Shown here: positions 11,956 through 25,000 of the stretch, one piece after another
How the letters are laid out: each line of letters opens with the position of its first letter
How positions within the stretch are numbered: the stretch's first letter is position 1
Source of the DNA: Lepturacanthus savala
Lineage: Eukaryota; Chordata; Actinopteri; Scombriformes; Trichiuridae
Assembly (NCBI GenBank): GCA_030544235.1
Contig: CM060469.1
Location: 12,704,017 to 12,768,016, forward strand
Length of the DNA: 64,000 nucleotides
Direction of reading: 5' to 3'
Notes under the pieces: generated by a model
The model's database searches: none
The model's input: only the letters and a program-made list of their open reading frames with translations
What the model was told of the DNA's origin: nothing
Translations under genes and position numbers: made by a program

Positions 11956-14121
11956 CTAGAGGACCCATAGTAGAATCAATTCAGCGAGAGGGGAGCTTGA
12001 AACCGTCCACTCATGCTTTCCTCCGAGTCTGAGAGAAACACAGTTGAAGTGAACACACAGACCAGTCGGCCGCACTACATGCTCACAACAGGCAGGCTCC
12101 CATCACTAACGAAAAACAACAGCAGTCCCTCTGCATACGAGTAGAATAACACTCTGCCATTCTCAGAAAAGTCCAGGTCACAGCAGGAGTGTCATAGTGA
12201 CACTAGATCATACCATATGAACTCTAGTGCCACTATCAGCCCCTAAAGGAACAGCAGTCGAGGTTAAACATACTACTTATTTCTCAATGAAGAGTTCCAT
12301 CATAGAGTCATTTGAGGGGGTTTTTGGTGCTTCGATTCACAGCCGTTCTGAATGCAGGAGCATCATTTATTTATTTATGTTTATTTGTCAGGGACAATAC
12401 AGAAAAACAATGCACCAAGTTGCAAAAACACAATACTGTTGTATTGTCTATGGGGTTTATAGCCTGGTTGGGCCTTTCTAGAATATATCTACAGAAAGAT
12501 TAGTTTGTATAAAACACAAATAAGCTCTGTACAAGTACTATTCTGAGTTTGCAGTGCTAAAGTCATGCTATGGCAATGGCTAAATTGCAATGTCGAATTC
12601 ATTAAAAATGATAATTTCAACAATTTAATAACTCCGGCTTGTGTTCACACATCAGATTTCTCCAAAAGGTTCACAAGTGTCTTAAAACAACATAAATCAA
12701 TGTTCATTTCTATGTAGAAAACTAACAGCTGTTTTTTTAACCAGATAATATGCAGCAAAAATGTCCACAAAACACAATTTCGTTTTAGTAAATTAGAAAA
12801 CGTGTTAAACTGTAGCTTGAAAGAGAGACAATATTGATGAACGTGAAGGTATTTCTCCAATGTCATATTGTGCCGGTAGGTGAGATTTAGTCTACCACTT
12901 TCAACGATTTAATTTTTTATATAAAATGTCATAAATATGGAGCTTTATAGGCTGTGAGCTGCTGACAAGAAGCTTCTGCTCCCATTATGATGTCCTAGAA
13001 ATCATTACAATATAAAATAAGAAAGTGCATTTACGGCTGTAACGCGCATGCTCAAATACTGAGGCCGTCCGGCTCCTCATCTTCGTTATATTGTAGAGAC
13101 GCTGATTGATAACCGACTCACTAGCCTCGATTTATCAATTGAACATATAGCTGAGTGGTTAGAACAGTCAGTGAGTTTGGAGTTGGAGACTTTTCCTCAT
13201 CCGTCACCATATTGCTCTTGATGTGCCCTCCAGAAAATTCCAGGATTTTGGTCCTCCCCAAAGATGTAATGAGAACCTGGATATGCTAATATTTGCACAT
13301 TGCAAAAAAAAAAAAGATGGAAAAAAAAATTAGGTATTGCAACTTCCGGTGAAATATGTTCTAACTGTGAATGTTTAATCAACGTCTTCAAGTAGATTTC
13401 ACTTTTGAACTAGTTTTAAATGTCTTTTCACCAGGGACCATGGACGCTTTAAACAGAAAAAGGTTCATTGGGAACACTCCGGTGTCCGTATGAACAGTTG
13501 AAGAGGTTTTCCTTGCTGGAATTCTTCCTCCTGCTCATCCTGGATCCAGTACTGTAAGTGACTGGGGCCAAAATCCACCGTCATTTTGTGCAAAAATGCA
13601 TTTAAAAGTTTAGCGGAAACTTATATGAGTCTTCATCAGTCCGAGTTAATCACATCAAGTCGTTATCGGCCAGATTTACAGTCTTTTTAGCATCAAATTC
13701 CTTCTTTGTTTCCTCCAGACATTGTCGAGCTGTGAGGGGATGTGGACGTACTGTGACAAAAAGAGGGGCTTTGGCGCTAAATGACTGTAACGTTGTTAGA
13801 CATCGACTTGATTCGACTCATTCAAAAGCTTCAGATGAACAATTAAATACACTTTTGCACAAAAGGAGACCTGTGGATTTTGTACCGTCATCACTAAGTG
13901 CATTAAAAAACGGTCTTCTAAAGGTCAGAATGCACGGGAGCGATGGTTGCAGAGAGAAGAAACAATTTCAGTTCTCATTTGAGCACCTGACTCTTGTTTA
14001 AATATAGACTTGAAAAACATGTGAACCCGTCCTTTAATGTGATGCCCAAGCTCAGGGTAGTGAGTTATAGTAGTTCATGTGGGTGTGTGAATGCATCCCT
14101 ATTATTATGGCCATATTGAAA

Positions 14122-14122
<1 letters not shown>
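11956..14122. other. Intergenic; possible SINE-like fragment near 12365-12440
   Basis: TTTATTTATTTATGTTTATT followed by TGTCAGGGACAATACA resembles the end of a common fish interspersed repeat. No gene seen in the remainder. Confidence 0.5.

Positions 14123-14173
<51 letters not shown>
14123..14173. repeat. (TA)n microsatellite
   Basis: An uninterrupted TA tract of about 25 units abutting the Tc1-like fragment that follows. Confidence 0.95.
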
Positions 14174-14176
<3 letters not shown>

Positions 14177-14535
14177 TGCATTTTTTGAAAACCTCTGTGA
14201 TCAAGAGGAAGATGGATGGTCAAGCCATCAAAGAAAGCTGAGCTACTCCAGTTCTTGCACCAGGACACATGAAAGCTGTGATTAAAATAAGGGTTATTGC
14301 ACCAAATATTGATTTAGAACTCTTCCGTGTAACATTAGTATTATGTTGTTCTAAAACGAATTTGATCTAGTTCCTTTGCGTTGTTTGAGGTCTGAAAACA
14401 CATTGTTTTTATTTTGAATTTCTCATTTTCGGCAAATAAATGCAATTTGGGGGAAATGTTGTCAGTGGTTTATAGACTCAAATAAAAATGTTCCCTTTGC
14501 CCAAACACATACCTATAAATAGTAAAATCAGAAAT
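14174..14535. mobile_element. 3' half of a Tc1-like transposon
   Basis: Contains a decayed end of a Tc1-type transposase (GTGATCAAGAGGAAGATGGA; reading V-I-K-R-K-M-D-G), then the subterminal region with GGTTATTGCACCAAATATTG and ACACATACCTATAAATAGTA. The last 85 bp are the reverse complement of 16316-16396, showing the same family. It lacks the outer terminal repeat and is coding-dead. Confidence 0.7.
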
Positions 14536-16261
14536 ACACACATATATATATATATGCAAAAGAATCATTACGTACAACCTGATGTGGAACAAACAGTCAC
14601 AGTATTTATAAATGTATGCAGCAGCAGCATGATGTGCACATATGCTCATCTTCCCTTTAAAACATTCATGACAGCACCGATCTTTGTTGAGCTGCTCTCC
14701 ACAGACCAACTCCTCTGCATCAACTGGACAACGTGCCTTGCTCAAGGGCATCTGTTGACAGATGTTCGGTGGGGGGGGGGGGGGTAACGCTTACACTGAC
14801 TCTGCCGTACATGTTGGTATCATTGTTAAAGCTGCGTTTACTGCCGTGCCTCTTATTGTTCCTCTGATTGGAGCAGAACAGCGGAATATGCACGGAAACG
14901 TTTCCTTCCATACTCCGCGGAGTAGAAGAGATTAGAGAACGCAGCCTGACCTTTCAACCACTGTCCCGCTGCAACACCTGTCGAAGGCCTGCAGGTGATC
15001 AGCTGACCAAAGTGAAGGATGTGACGTCACGAGAGCGGTTTGCCGCGCGCGTGTGATCCTCGTTTGATCCCCGTTGAGGGGTTCCGCTTCCACGCCACCG
15101 GCCCACTCGCCAATGTCACCTTCATGGGCGGACTCCGTCGCAGGAGCATCCTTCAGAACGTAGCAGATTAGCGTCGCAGGCAGGGATGTTGATGAGGTCA
15201 TCACTTCCCAAGGTCACACCTACACACACATCTAGCTGTAGGCCCACCGGCGTTAAAGCCCCCCCTCACCTCTTCAGATCCTATGGAGGCTCCATTCTAC
15301 CTCCTGAACAAGGCCGAATAAGCCGCATCCGACAGGATGAGCCTGAATGTAACACTGATAAAACTGAGGCCTCTTCAGGCCTCAATCACCCGGTGTGCAG
15401 ACTTGAAAAATGCTGGGTAGTTGCGTGTTACAACATACTGTACATCACTGATAGTTTTTTACAAGCTCCTATAGAGGTTTTAATCCCTGCGCGCACATAT
15501 CAGCACGCTGCATATCTGTGGGCTCAGCTCTGTTATGCAGTGATTGATGATCAGATCAGCTCTTTTAGTTTTTTTTTTGTCACTTCTAACAGCTTTTACA
15601 TAGCTCGACACTAACCGTGTGCAAAATGAGAACCTTTGCAAAAAAGATCCTATTAAAATTCTTTGAATTACACCTCCTCGTCTTTTCTCATTGAAAAATC
15701 CACAATCTAAACATATGCAAATATTGGTTATTTCAAAAGTTGAATTGCTGGACACAGGATGTCTCCTTCTTCACTGAAATGTACAAACTCAGTGTACGGC
15801 AGATTTAGGTTCTCACACCCCACATGTGTAAGTTACATACTGGACCTTGATCGGCTTCCAAGCTCCTGGCATTATAAGGGACTAGTTCTAGTTATGTCAA
15901 CTAGTTGTGATATCACGACTCATCCCCCTCCACTTAAAACGTGTTCTTTTTTCCCTTCTGCAGAATGATGTATGAGCAGTTTGACTCTAGAAGCCTGTTT
16001 TCTCTTTCATCAGATGGAAGTGGAATGTTTCTCTGAGCTCAGTGAAAAATCCAATTGTAAGGGGCGGGCCTATGAGCCTATGATTTGTGACATCACAATG
16101 AGCGTAGAAGCCAATCGTGGTTCAGAATGCATCTTAGACCAGTGTGATTGACATTTCAGTGAAGGATTTGTGTCCAGCAAACTTGAACTAATTAAATTAA
16201 AGTGCACATTTATTCTTGATTCTTATTTAAGGATTTTAACTTGACTTTTTAATGGAAAACC
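14536..16261. other. Intergenic, nothing recognised
   Basis: Includes a short TA tract (about 14544-14556) and a G-run near 14769-14783. No exon structure or known repeat recognised. Confidence 0.6.
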
Positions 16262-17177
16262 TACAGCTCTGGGAAAAAAAAATAGACCACTGTAATATTA
16301 TCGTTTTTCCTGATTTTATGACTTACAGGTATGTGTTTGGGCAAAGGGAACATTTTTGTTTGAGTCTATGAACTACTGACAACATTTCCCCCAAAATATT
16401 ATCATTTAGACCAGTGATCTCCAACCCCCGGGCTGCAGCCTGGTACCGGGCTGTGGGTCATTTGGTACCAGGCCGCACAGAAAGAAAAAATAATTTCCAT
16501 TATTTTATTTTATTTTTTATTCAAAAATGATGTTTTATTTTGAAAAGTGACTGGTTTTCTGTGACACTTGACGCAGGTCAAGGCCGCGACGCCACACGTC
16601 ACGTGATACATCCCCCTCGTCTCGTTGCAGCAAAACAAGCTCAGGGCTCCCACTGATTCAGTGCTGCTGTGATTAGCATTAGCATTTCAATGCACTTTGT
16701 TTTTGTGTTGTGTCTTATTTTGAAGGTATGTTTAAACATTACCATAGCGACCACAGAGTGTTGCATTGTGTTGGGGTAGAAACGATGTTGCTCATGTGAT
16801 ATTCTGTTGTTGGTGTGGCGTTATGAGGACATCGCTAATAAAGTTGCACAGGATTACACAGTGGATTTACGTTCATTATTATTATTATTATTACTACTAT
16901 AGAGAAAATACCACAGTTTTTATTGCCGATCTTGTCATTTTATTTAGTTTTTCTCAGCTACACCTTTAGATCGGGCCGAGAAAATATTGTCAGACATTAA
17001 ACCGGTCCGCGGTACAGAAAAGGTTGGGGACCACTGATTTAGAGCATTTATTTGCAGAAAATGACAAATGGTCAAAATAACTAAAAACCTCAAAACATTG
17101 CAAAGAAAGAAGATCAAATTAGAGATGCTGATTTCAGAAAAAAAATGCAGCAGTCTTATTTTTTACCAAGAGCTGTA
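16262..17177. mobile_element. Internally deleted Tc1-like element, split by a hAT insertion
   Basis: The left end TACAGCTCTGGGAAAA and the right end TTTTACCAAGAGCTGTA are inverted copies starting with the TA target dinucleotide. The subterminal sequence matches the fragment at 14174-14535. No transposase remains. A second element (16412-17036) is inserted inside it. Confidence 0.7.
16412..17036. mobile_element. Non-autonomous hAT-type element nested in Tc1
   Basis: Terminal inverted repeats CAGTGATCTCCAACCCC and GGTTGGGGACCACTG are typical of hAT transposons. Flanking 8-bp duplications ATTTAGAC (16404-16411) and ATTTAGAG (17037-17044) differ by one base. It is 625 bp, has a TTATT-rich interior and no transposase. 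Confidence 0.8.
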
Positions 17178-18523
17178 TATCAGACGAAGCTTTAAGCAGA
17201 GTGAGGCCTTTCACGTTTTTCGCTACCACTTCAGTTGATTCGTTGATCGGCCACTAGATGCCACTAAAAAATACACGCTGTACCTTTAAATGTCATGGAC
17301 CTACATGAAAAAAACAAGAAAAAAAAATCTCAACAGATCTTGTAGATCCGGTGGAGACCTGCTCAGCGCTCGCCTCTCTTCTGCTCTAGCGGAGGAAGCT
17401 TCTCTCCTCTAACAGTTCCTCTCGGGGTTGTGCAACTGCTCAGCACTGGTGCAGCGAGCATGCTGGCATGGACGTGTACAGCAGCTACATCTGTGCATGT
17501 ACTACTTTTCCTCCACCGATTCTCTACGGAAGGCGAATCTCCCCGCTGTACAGTGCTACATCTCTTTTTGAAACCCCCCCCCAACCGACACCACCGCCCT
17601 CCCCTCACACGAGACAATGAACACATTGAGGCAAATCTGTTTCCACAGCCTGCGAATAAGAGACAGCCAGCTTTGTTTCGCACGACTGTGCACGCACACA
17701 TACGTGTGCACGACAGATAAAGAACTAATGTGTTTGTGTACGGACGCCCGAGTGTTTGTGCATCCCTGTGCAAATGTGTGTGTGTGTGTGTGTGTGTATG
17801 TGAGGTGTCTGCGTCATGAGTTTGCCATGTGAGTCACTTGCTCTTGTGTGGGGGCTTTAAGTAGTGAGTAAGAGCCCCTCTCCTCCCTCGGCTGTCTCCA
17901 CTCTCACTCTCAGGGGCCCCAAACACACCGCTACTCGCATCTCTGCTCGTTGCCCAACAGGTTGCTCTGTCAATAGCCGGACGCCTCACAATGCACCGCG
18001 TGTCCATTTGAGTTTGAAATCCGAGCTGAGCTTCAAAAGGGAGAGACGAAACACAACACATGACCACAATCACCTGCCCGTCTATTATTGCAGAGCGGCG
18101 ATAAAACAAACATTGGACATTTATCTCTTCTCCCTGTCAGAAATCTCAACATGATGAGACAACCGAGGCTGCATTTGAATAATAGCTTGCGTCCAGATCA
18201 GTCTTCTGCGGCGGCCTGCTGGGATAATTGCAGGTGAGCCACGGAGGAGACAGAACAGCAGTGCAGAGAGAGATAAGTAAACACACAAGTGACGTCTGCA
18301 GCTGATGACTAACGCCGTGGTGACTCCAGTGGCCTCTTGTCTTTCTTCGGGACCGCTGGAATAAAAGGTTGCTGTGAAAATTATGACACATGTTGTGCCC
18401 GTTATTGTTACGTATGAAACATGGAGAAGTGTTCTTTATCCAAACAGAATATCGAATGTTCACATCATCACCGTAGTGTGCATGTTCCGTTTTTATACTA
18501 TGCTTTGTTGTCTTTTTTAATGA
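17178..18523. other. Intergenic region downstream of keap1a
   Basis: Holds a (GT)n tract (about 17775-17800) and moderately GC-rich, unique-looking sequence at 17.95-18.36 kb. No exon structure is supported. Confidence 0.6.
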
Positions 18524-18529
18524 TTTATT
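18524..18529 (-). terminator. keap1a: Candidate keap1a polyadenylation signal (AATAAA)
   Basis: The minus strand reads AATAAA about 330 bp after the keap1a stop, followed downstream by an A-rich stretch. It is the first canonical signal after the stop codon, and implies a 3' UTR of roughly 350 bp. Transcript data would be needed to confirm it. Confidence 0.5.
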
Positions 18530-18856
18530 TTAAACTGTCAGTATAATGGGAGATCTGCAAGGATCCTTTTATAAGGTAAAACAAGCAACAACAAAAAAAA
18601 GCCAAACATTTTCTGTTGCAGTGAGCAGTTGTTTCTGGACCTATTCCACCATCTAGTGGTTGTGTATGTGTTTTTACATATAGGGGCGACGCACCTAGTG
18701 GATGCATCCGAACAACGGAGATCACAAGAGGTCAGTAAGACACATTTTCTTTTACTTACATCAGTGCATATTGAAGAAATCGAATCACAAAAGATGAACA
18801 TATGGTGCAGGAGTAAAACACATTTGATTCAGTTAATTTTTTTCCCCCCAGAAACT

Positions 18857-19029
18857 CTATTGGATATAGTCCTCCTCTTCTTCTGGCAGACTGCCAGGAC
18901 AGGGCTCCATGGTAACAGCGACGCCCATGCCGCTGCGTCCGACGGGCATGTTGGTGACGCACGTCCATTCGTTTCTCTCTGGACAGTAGCACTCCACGCT
19001 GGACAGGAAGTCATGCTGGTTAAAACCCC
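18857..19029 (-). CDS. keap1a: keap1a last coding exon (residues 543-599 and stop)
   Basis: Encodes GGFNQHDFLSSVECY and MPVGRSGMGVAVTMEPC, followed by an acidic tail ending EEEEDYIQ and TAG (18859-18857). The residue matching human Y572 is phenylalanine (F545); F550 and S575 match F577 and S602. C586 matches C613, but the tail has no equivalents of human C622 and C624. Confidence 0.95.
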
Positions 19030-22000
19030 CTGAATAGACAATAGACACACACACACAGACACACACACACACACAACACAGTTAATGAACCCGTTAATAA
19101 ACCAATTAGGGAAATGTTCAACAATTGTGTCAATTAATAATTAAATTCAATTATTCTCCCTTTAAGCAATCTTTAATTATTTTTTTTTTCAATTCATGAA
19201 TGGATTAGTAAAATTATATTTTGAAAAAAGACAAATTTGACTTCTTGGTTGATTTAATTATTAACGTGACATCTGCTTGTCTTGTGTGTTCACTCTTAAC
19301 ATCTGAACCATACGTATTCTGCTGCTTTAATTAAACAAAGCTGAGCCATAAAACATGGAAATAAAACAGCGCAGGCCACGCTGTAGTAACAGAGGATCTC
19401 ACTGGCCACCTCCTGACCCGACTGCTTACTAATTAATCGGAATTAATTAATTAATTAACACGTCTGTATTATTAATGCTTCCACATTCAAAAACAGAATA
19501 TTTTTTATCTTTATTCAAAGAGCACTGTAATCCATGATTTAATTACTGATTTAATTCTTGTTTCTTTTTAGGACACTATTTATTTCAAAAAAGAAAGATA
19601 TCAAAGTCTGTTTTTAACCTGATAAACATAGTTGGCAGTATCTTTTTCCCCCCATTCATGTGTAGTTTTTTCTCAGGCTGCATACATCTCCAACAACCAT
19701 TACTAATTAGATACTGCAGCCTGTATGTAGCCTGAGAGGCAAAACTAAGTCGCTGCTGCTCCTTCAGCTTATTGTTCCAAGTGGTCGGTAATAATTCAAC
19801 ACGACTTATATCAACATTTTTATCAACTCAGATGTTCCCTAATCTGAATGCTGGTGGCTGCAGAGTCAGAGGATGTTCAGAGAGACGTCAGTAAGAGAAT
19901 CAACCTTTGCATTGGGACTTTAACGCTCCGCTAATCTAATCTGTGCAATCAGGACTGTGATAATGCTTGACATCAACCTTTTCTGACTAAGCCCTCCCCA
20001 CTTCAAATCAGTAAGGAAAAAAAATGAAAACAAAAAAATATTTTAAAAATATAAGATTTGAAACAAATTAAATCTATTTTAATTCTGCAAGAAAAGTGGT
20101 TTTGGTATGAAAACTTATATTTAGATTAGTGATGCAACTGACCAAACACAAAGATGCATCCCTGGTGGACCGTGACTCCGTGGGCGCTGCGACTGTAGTG
20201 CATGGAGGCTCTGGGTTCCCAGATGTTCCTGGCTATGTTGTAACGCTCCACGGAGCACAGCTGGCTCCGCCCATCGTAGCCACCTATAGCGTACAGGTAA
20301 GAGTTAACGCACGCTAAACCTGCGAAGAAAAGACAGAGAAGGTCAAAACGCAGACTGAAATTTTTAAAACGTTAAAGATCGGCTCTTGGAAGATGCGTAC
20401 TCACCTACTCCGCTGCGTACAGTACTCATGGGAGCCAGCTGTTGCCAGGTGTTTGTGTCAGGCTGGTATTTCTCAGCGGTGTTCCAGCGGTTTTGCCCAT
20501 CGAAGCCCCCCACCACATACAGAGACCCCCCGCACGCCGCCACCCCAGCACCCAGGCGAGCCACCGACATCGGGCAAACAAAGGACCAGCGATTACAGTC
20601 CGGATCCCACCTACAGATCAATTAGAAGTACAACGCTTGTAGTCACAATATATTTAATAATCATTTCATCATTATTTTTTAAAAATATTTTATGACAATT
20701 AAAATAATCAAATTGGTGCACAAATTCTGTTTAAACTACAAGGATTCAGAGAAGCAGAGTGCAGCAACCAATCTCAATCTACACGAGCCGGACAATTTTA
20801 AGTGGATTAAGTTAAGCCGGCAACTATGTTTGGCAACAATTGACTCGACTAGGTTTATTTGAAGCCAGAGAGGATGTAACACCAGTGAGAGTTGAGGGAA
20901 CGGCTCAAAAGTACACTCCATGTCCATGCTTGTAAAAAAATAAATAATAAAAGATGAGGTTACAGGTTTAAACTCCAACCTGGTGATATTCTATATTTAT
21001 CTATTGTGAATATATCGCAAACAAACGATGAACTGATCTTGCTAGCAAGTATTTCTTGCGTAGCCTGATACTGTTCTTTCATTATAATAAAAAAAATGGG
21101 GACTGCAGTTTTACCCGCAGCTGAAAATAGTCCCTATAGAAAATATTTGAATCTCTTTGTTAGTTTTGAGAGACAGACTAAAGCATTGTTGGTTTTTGGT
21201 CTTTTCATTGGAGTTGTTGACAATACCACAAATACAGACTATTCTTTGTTATTCTATGTGGTATAAAATACAAACGCCGAACAACAAAAACAACAAGTGA
21301 AGTGAATGATGATGAGGCAGGTTCACTCACTGGTTAATGATTAAGAGGTTGTTGCTGCAGTTATTGGCACTGCGTGTATTCCAGCTGTAAACTGCTGATA
21401 GGAAGGGGGGGATATTACATCACCTGCCCTCTAATGTTGCTAAGTGCCCTTGAGAAAGGCACTAAATCCAAGTCACTTATTGGGTCACTGTGCTGATTTT
21501 GAGCCTGTGCTCTGAACCCTGAAACGATCGCATGAGCAACTAAAGGGACACGCAGCGAGGCACATTTCAGTGATCTTGATCCAGCACATTTTAAGCCATG
21601 GAGAGGCACAACTGTTGAATCTCTTACATGTTGCTTGGAGTCTTTCGGGAAGCATCCTCAGGACTCCGGAGCGGAGCCTTTTCATCTGCCAACCAGCCGG
21701 CCATTGTTACCATAAATACTCTAATCTCCTTTAATGTGTCTCACATCGACTTTCTGTTTCAATAGTTTTATCAGCTTTCAATATATTTAGCAGCTTCTCA
21801 TGAAAAGACTTCAAAGTGGTGCCTGATGAGTTCTAATAATTCTCTTGAGACTGACATCTTTTAAAAATCTATACGTGTGGATCTGAAAAGATTAGGATTA
21901 AAGGTTCCATTTGATGCACAGTTCTTTTGATATGGAAAAAAAAAATCGTATGGTAGCCAAAGAATTGTCATTTCTCAGACTTGTTATTAATTTGCTCACA

Positions 22001-25000
22001 CCGATTTATAACAGCACTAAAGCTCCTCACTGTTCGGTGGCGGCGGCGGCAAGAAGATGTGAAGCATTCCCAAAAGGATCAACATTCCTGGGAAGTGTGT
22101 CTCAACATGCCTTGAAAGAGCTTGTGTTGTTGTCTAATTAGGCTGAGAAGAATACCTGAAAACCTCTTGACTGCTCTTTAGGTTGAATGGCAGCTATTCA
22201 CTACCTGTCTCTCATGTCATTATCTGTACTTACATTGAGGTAAACTGCACTCAATCTAAGAATGTGTGTGAAGGAAAGGAAGTCTGTGCTCATTACCATT
22301 ATCCGAGTAAAATAAGATGCCATTAAAAGGGAAACTTTAGTATTGAAATATCAAAATGGATCTTCTTTTCCCATCCTTTTGTGTCTAAGTGACTAATGGG
22401 GACAAAAAGTTTTGAAACTGGTCCAGCATTGAGCGAGATCGCTTCGGCTGGCAGCCACAAAACAGGTTGAATTGTAATCCTCGGGGGCAATCGTGCCTGT
22501 CAATATATGTCCAGTAAAAGTACTTGTTTCTGCCACTGACAGTCTCATATTGTTATCATAAGTGTCTGACAATGAAAGTATAGTTTTATTTATCCAGGGA
22601 GGTCCCACTGATATACAATATATCTTCTGCCAGGGAGTCCTGACCTGGATGGCAAGAGAAGGATAAAGGGTTTCATATAAAAATAACAGAAAAATAACAC
22701 AGAAACATAATTTACAAGGAAGCTAAATATGATTTATGACAAATAATGTTAAACACAGGAACTAGCCGCCTGTAGCAGCATTATGGCTAATAGGAATCTG
22801 TGTCTGCAGCTTGTCAGCTAACCAAATCACCCACATATTCATTCACGCAGTTTAAGTACGATGACGTGGACTGTTATGGGGATGATCGTTAATCATTTCA
22901 CTTTGACTGGCCAACAGGATTTATTTGAGCCGGAGTACACAGAGAGGAGAAAGAGTGGAAGCAGAAAGGCAACGGGGACGTTCAGGAAAGATGACGAACA
23001 GCAACATTCCCCGACAGAAACCGTCAGCGTTCCTGTAGTCGCCGCTCTCCTCTCCTGACGAGCGAAGAGGAAAAACTTTTTTTTTTCCCTGCAGAGTGGG
23101 ACCTGTTGCTGCCAGACTCGGAAATCCCAGCTGTGTAACTGCTACAAAAAGGATTTACAGTATTTATCAACCTTGTCACCCTGGCGACTGTTTCACCTCC
23201 GCAGAATCAACGGGAAGAAAAATGTGATTATTATCGCCCAGCGGTAATCCGTGAAAACCTCACGGTGCGGATCTGGTCATTTTTAGCCTTTGGAGATGAA
23301 CCATTTGATTTCTGTACAAAGCAACTAACATTAATTCTCTAACATTGACAGACTTTGAACCATCCGCAGTCTCGCATGCAAATAAACAGCGTGTGGGGAT
23401 GAATATGTGGGTGGTTCTGTTAGCTGGGACGCTGCACCAGATACAGATCCCTAATCAAAAACAAGCACTTTTATTGGTCGTATTACCCCAAAGGATCACA
23501 TGTAGCCCGTTTCACAGACTCTGACTGAGGAACTCTTGCTCGATACTGGACCGATTTCTACAAATTGTTGTCCCGATTAGTCACTTAGACACAGAACGAT
23601 GGTCAGGTCTCAGTTGCAAAACTACCAAAGTTTTCCTTTCGAAATTTAAATGTCTGACCTCTCCACTGTGTTGTGATGCGTGGAGCCCTGGGAGCCCCCT
23701 ACAGCGTAAATGCTGCCGTCCACCACGCCCACCCCCACCCTGTTCCTGGGGATGTTGAGCGGGGCCCTCTGGCTCCACTGGTTGGTCATGGGGTTGTAGC
23801 AGCAGAGGGCGCTGGACTCGGTGTTGTTTTGGTGCGACAGGTTTCTGCCACCAACCTGCGTTCACAGAAAAACATTATTAATTACGCAGACTATAAACTT
23901 TTACAGAAATATGCCAGTACAATGGTAAACCAGTAAATAATACTCCTACTTTTATTTACTTCAATTCAGTGTGTTGTAATGTGTTGCGTCATGTGTCATC
24001 TTGGACTGTCAATCAGAGATGAAACTATCCATGTTTTTATGTCATATCACTGGAGCTGTTGCATGACTGGAGCAGCGGTTTGATGTTTGTGGCCAACCTA
24101 CAGTGTAGAGCAGTCCAAAAAGTGCGCAGGCTCCCAGGCCACTGCATGGAGCACCCATGTCAGCCAGTTTTATCCAGACATTCCTCCTAGGATCATAAGC
24201 CTCCATTGCGGCCAGTGAATGCTGCCGGTATCTGAGCGAAGATACGTTAGTGAGTTATAAGTCAGTGAGCAGAAAAAAAAAGGCAAAAAAGTACCCAAGG
24301 GTCAAGTTTGTCCTTGAGGTAGCCGTTAAACATAGCTGATGTACCGTTTCTGCAGTGTTTAACTGCGTACTTTATCACAAAAACAGCAGCACAGAATGTA
24401 ATGTGATTTATCCAGTATGAATGAGTAATAACCAATTAGATGTGCTGCTAAGGTGTGACCAGTAAGATATGCACAAAACCACATATAAGCTGTCATGTTC
24501 TGTAGCTTCTTAGGTGACTTACTGCCTGTTTCCTGCAGGCTATGCAACTTACTTAACTCTGATCCACATCAACAGTATTAGTTCACAAAAAGACAAACAC
24601 ATGAGTTTAAGAACTGAAGATGGAATGGAAAGTGCTACAGTTTATATCAGATAAAGGCCAAGTGTACAAGAGAAGATAATAGTTCATCTAAAACTTAAAT
24701 AAGACACATACAGCATATTGTGCTGATACAAGTATGCGAGGATTGTCCTTGTCCTAAAAATTGAAATGCTAGTTTTAAGCTTGACTCATTGACTAAAAAA
24801 CACCTTTACTGTTATGTGAAGTCAAAAATAAGTATGTCACTATGAAAGCTGCACGTCTGTTGGGAAGTACATGACTTCCTAACAGCCACTAGAGGGCCGA
24901 TAGATAAGGCAGGAACACGCATGTCTTATATCTTTAAGTGTAAACGTAACTTACTGGGACCACTTGTTGTCTTTATACAATGTATAAATTACATAGAAGA

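Noticed and set aside
11714..11968. Arg-rich ORFs on both strands in the CpG-dense block
   Set aside because: Open frames on both strands are expected from high CpG content; no domain, splice signals or start context support a protein.
20386..20695. Plus-strand ORFs of 66-100 codons
   Set aside because: Antisense readings of the keap1a exon 20405-20610.
23581..23936. Pro/His-rich and hydrophobic ORFs overlapping a keap1a Kelch exon
   Set aside because: They are other-frame readings of the real exon 23659-23855, which fits the Kelch sequence and both splice sites.
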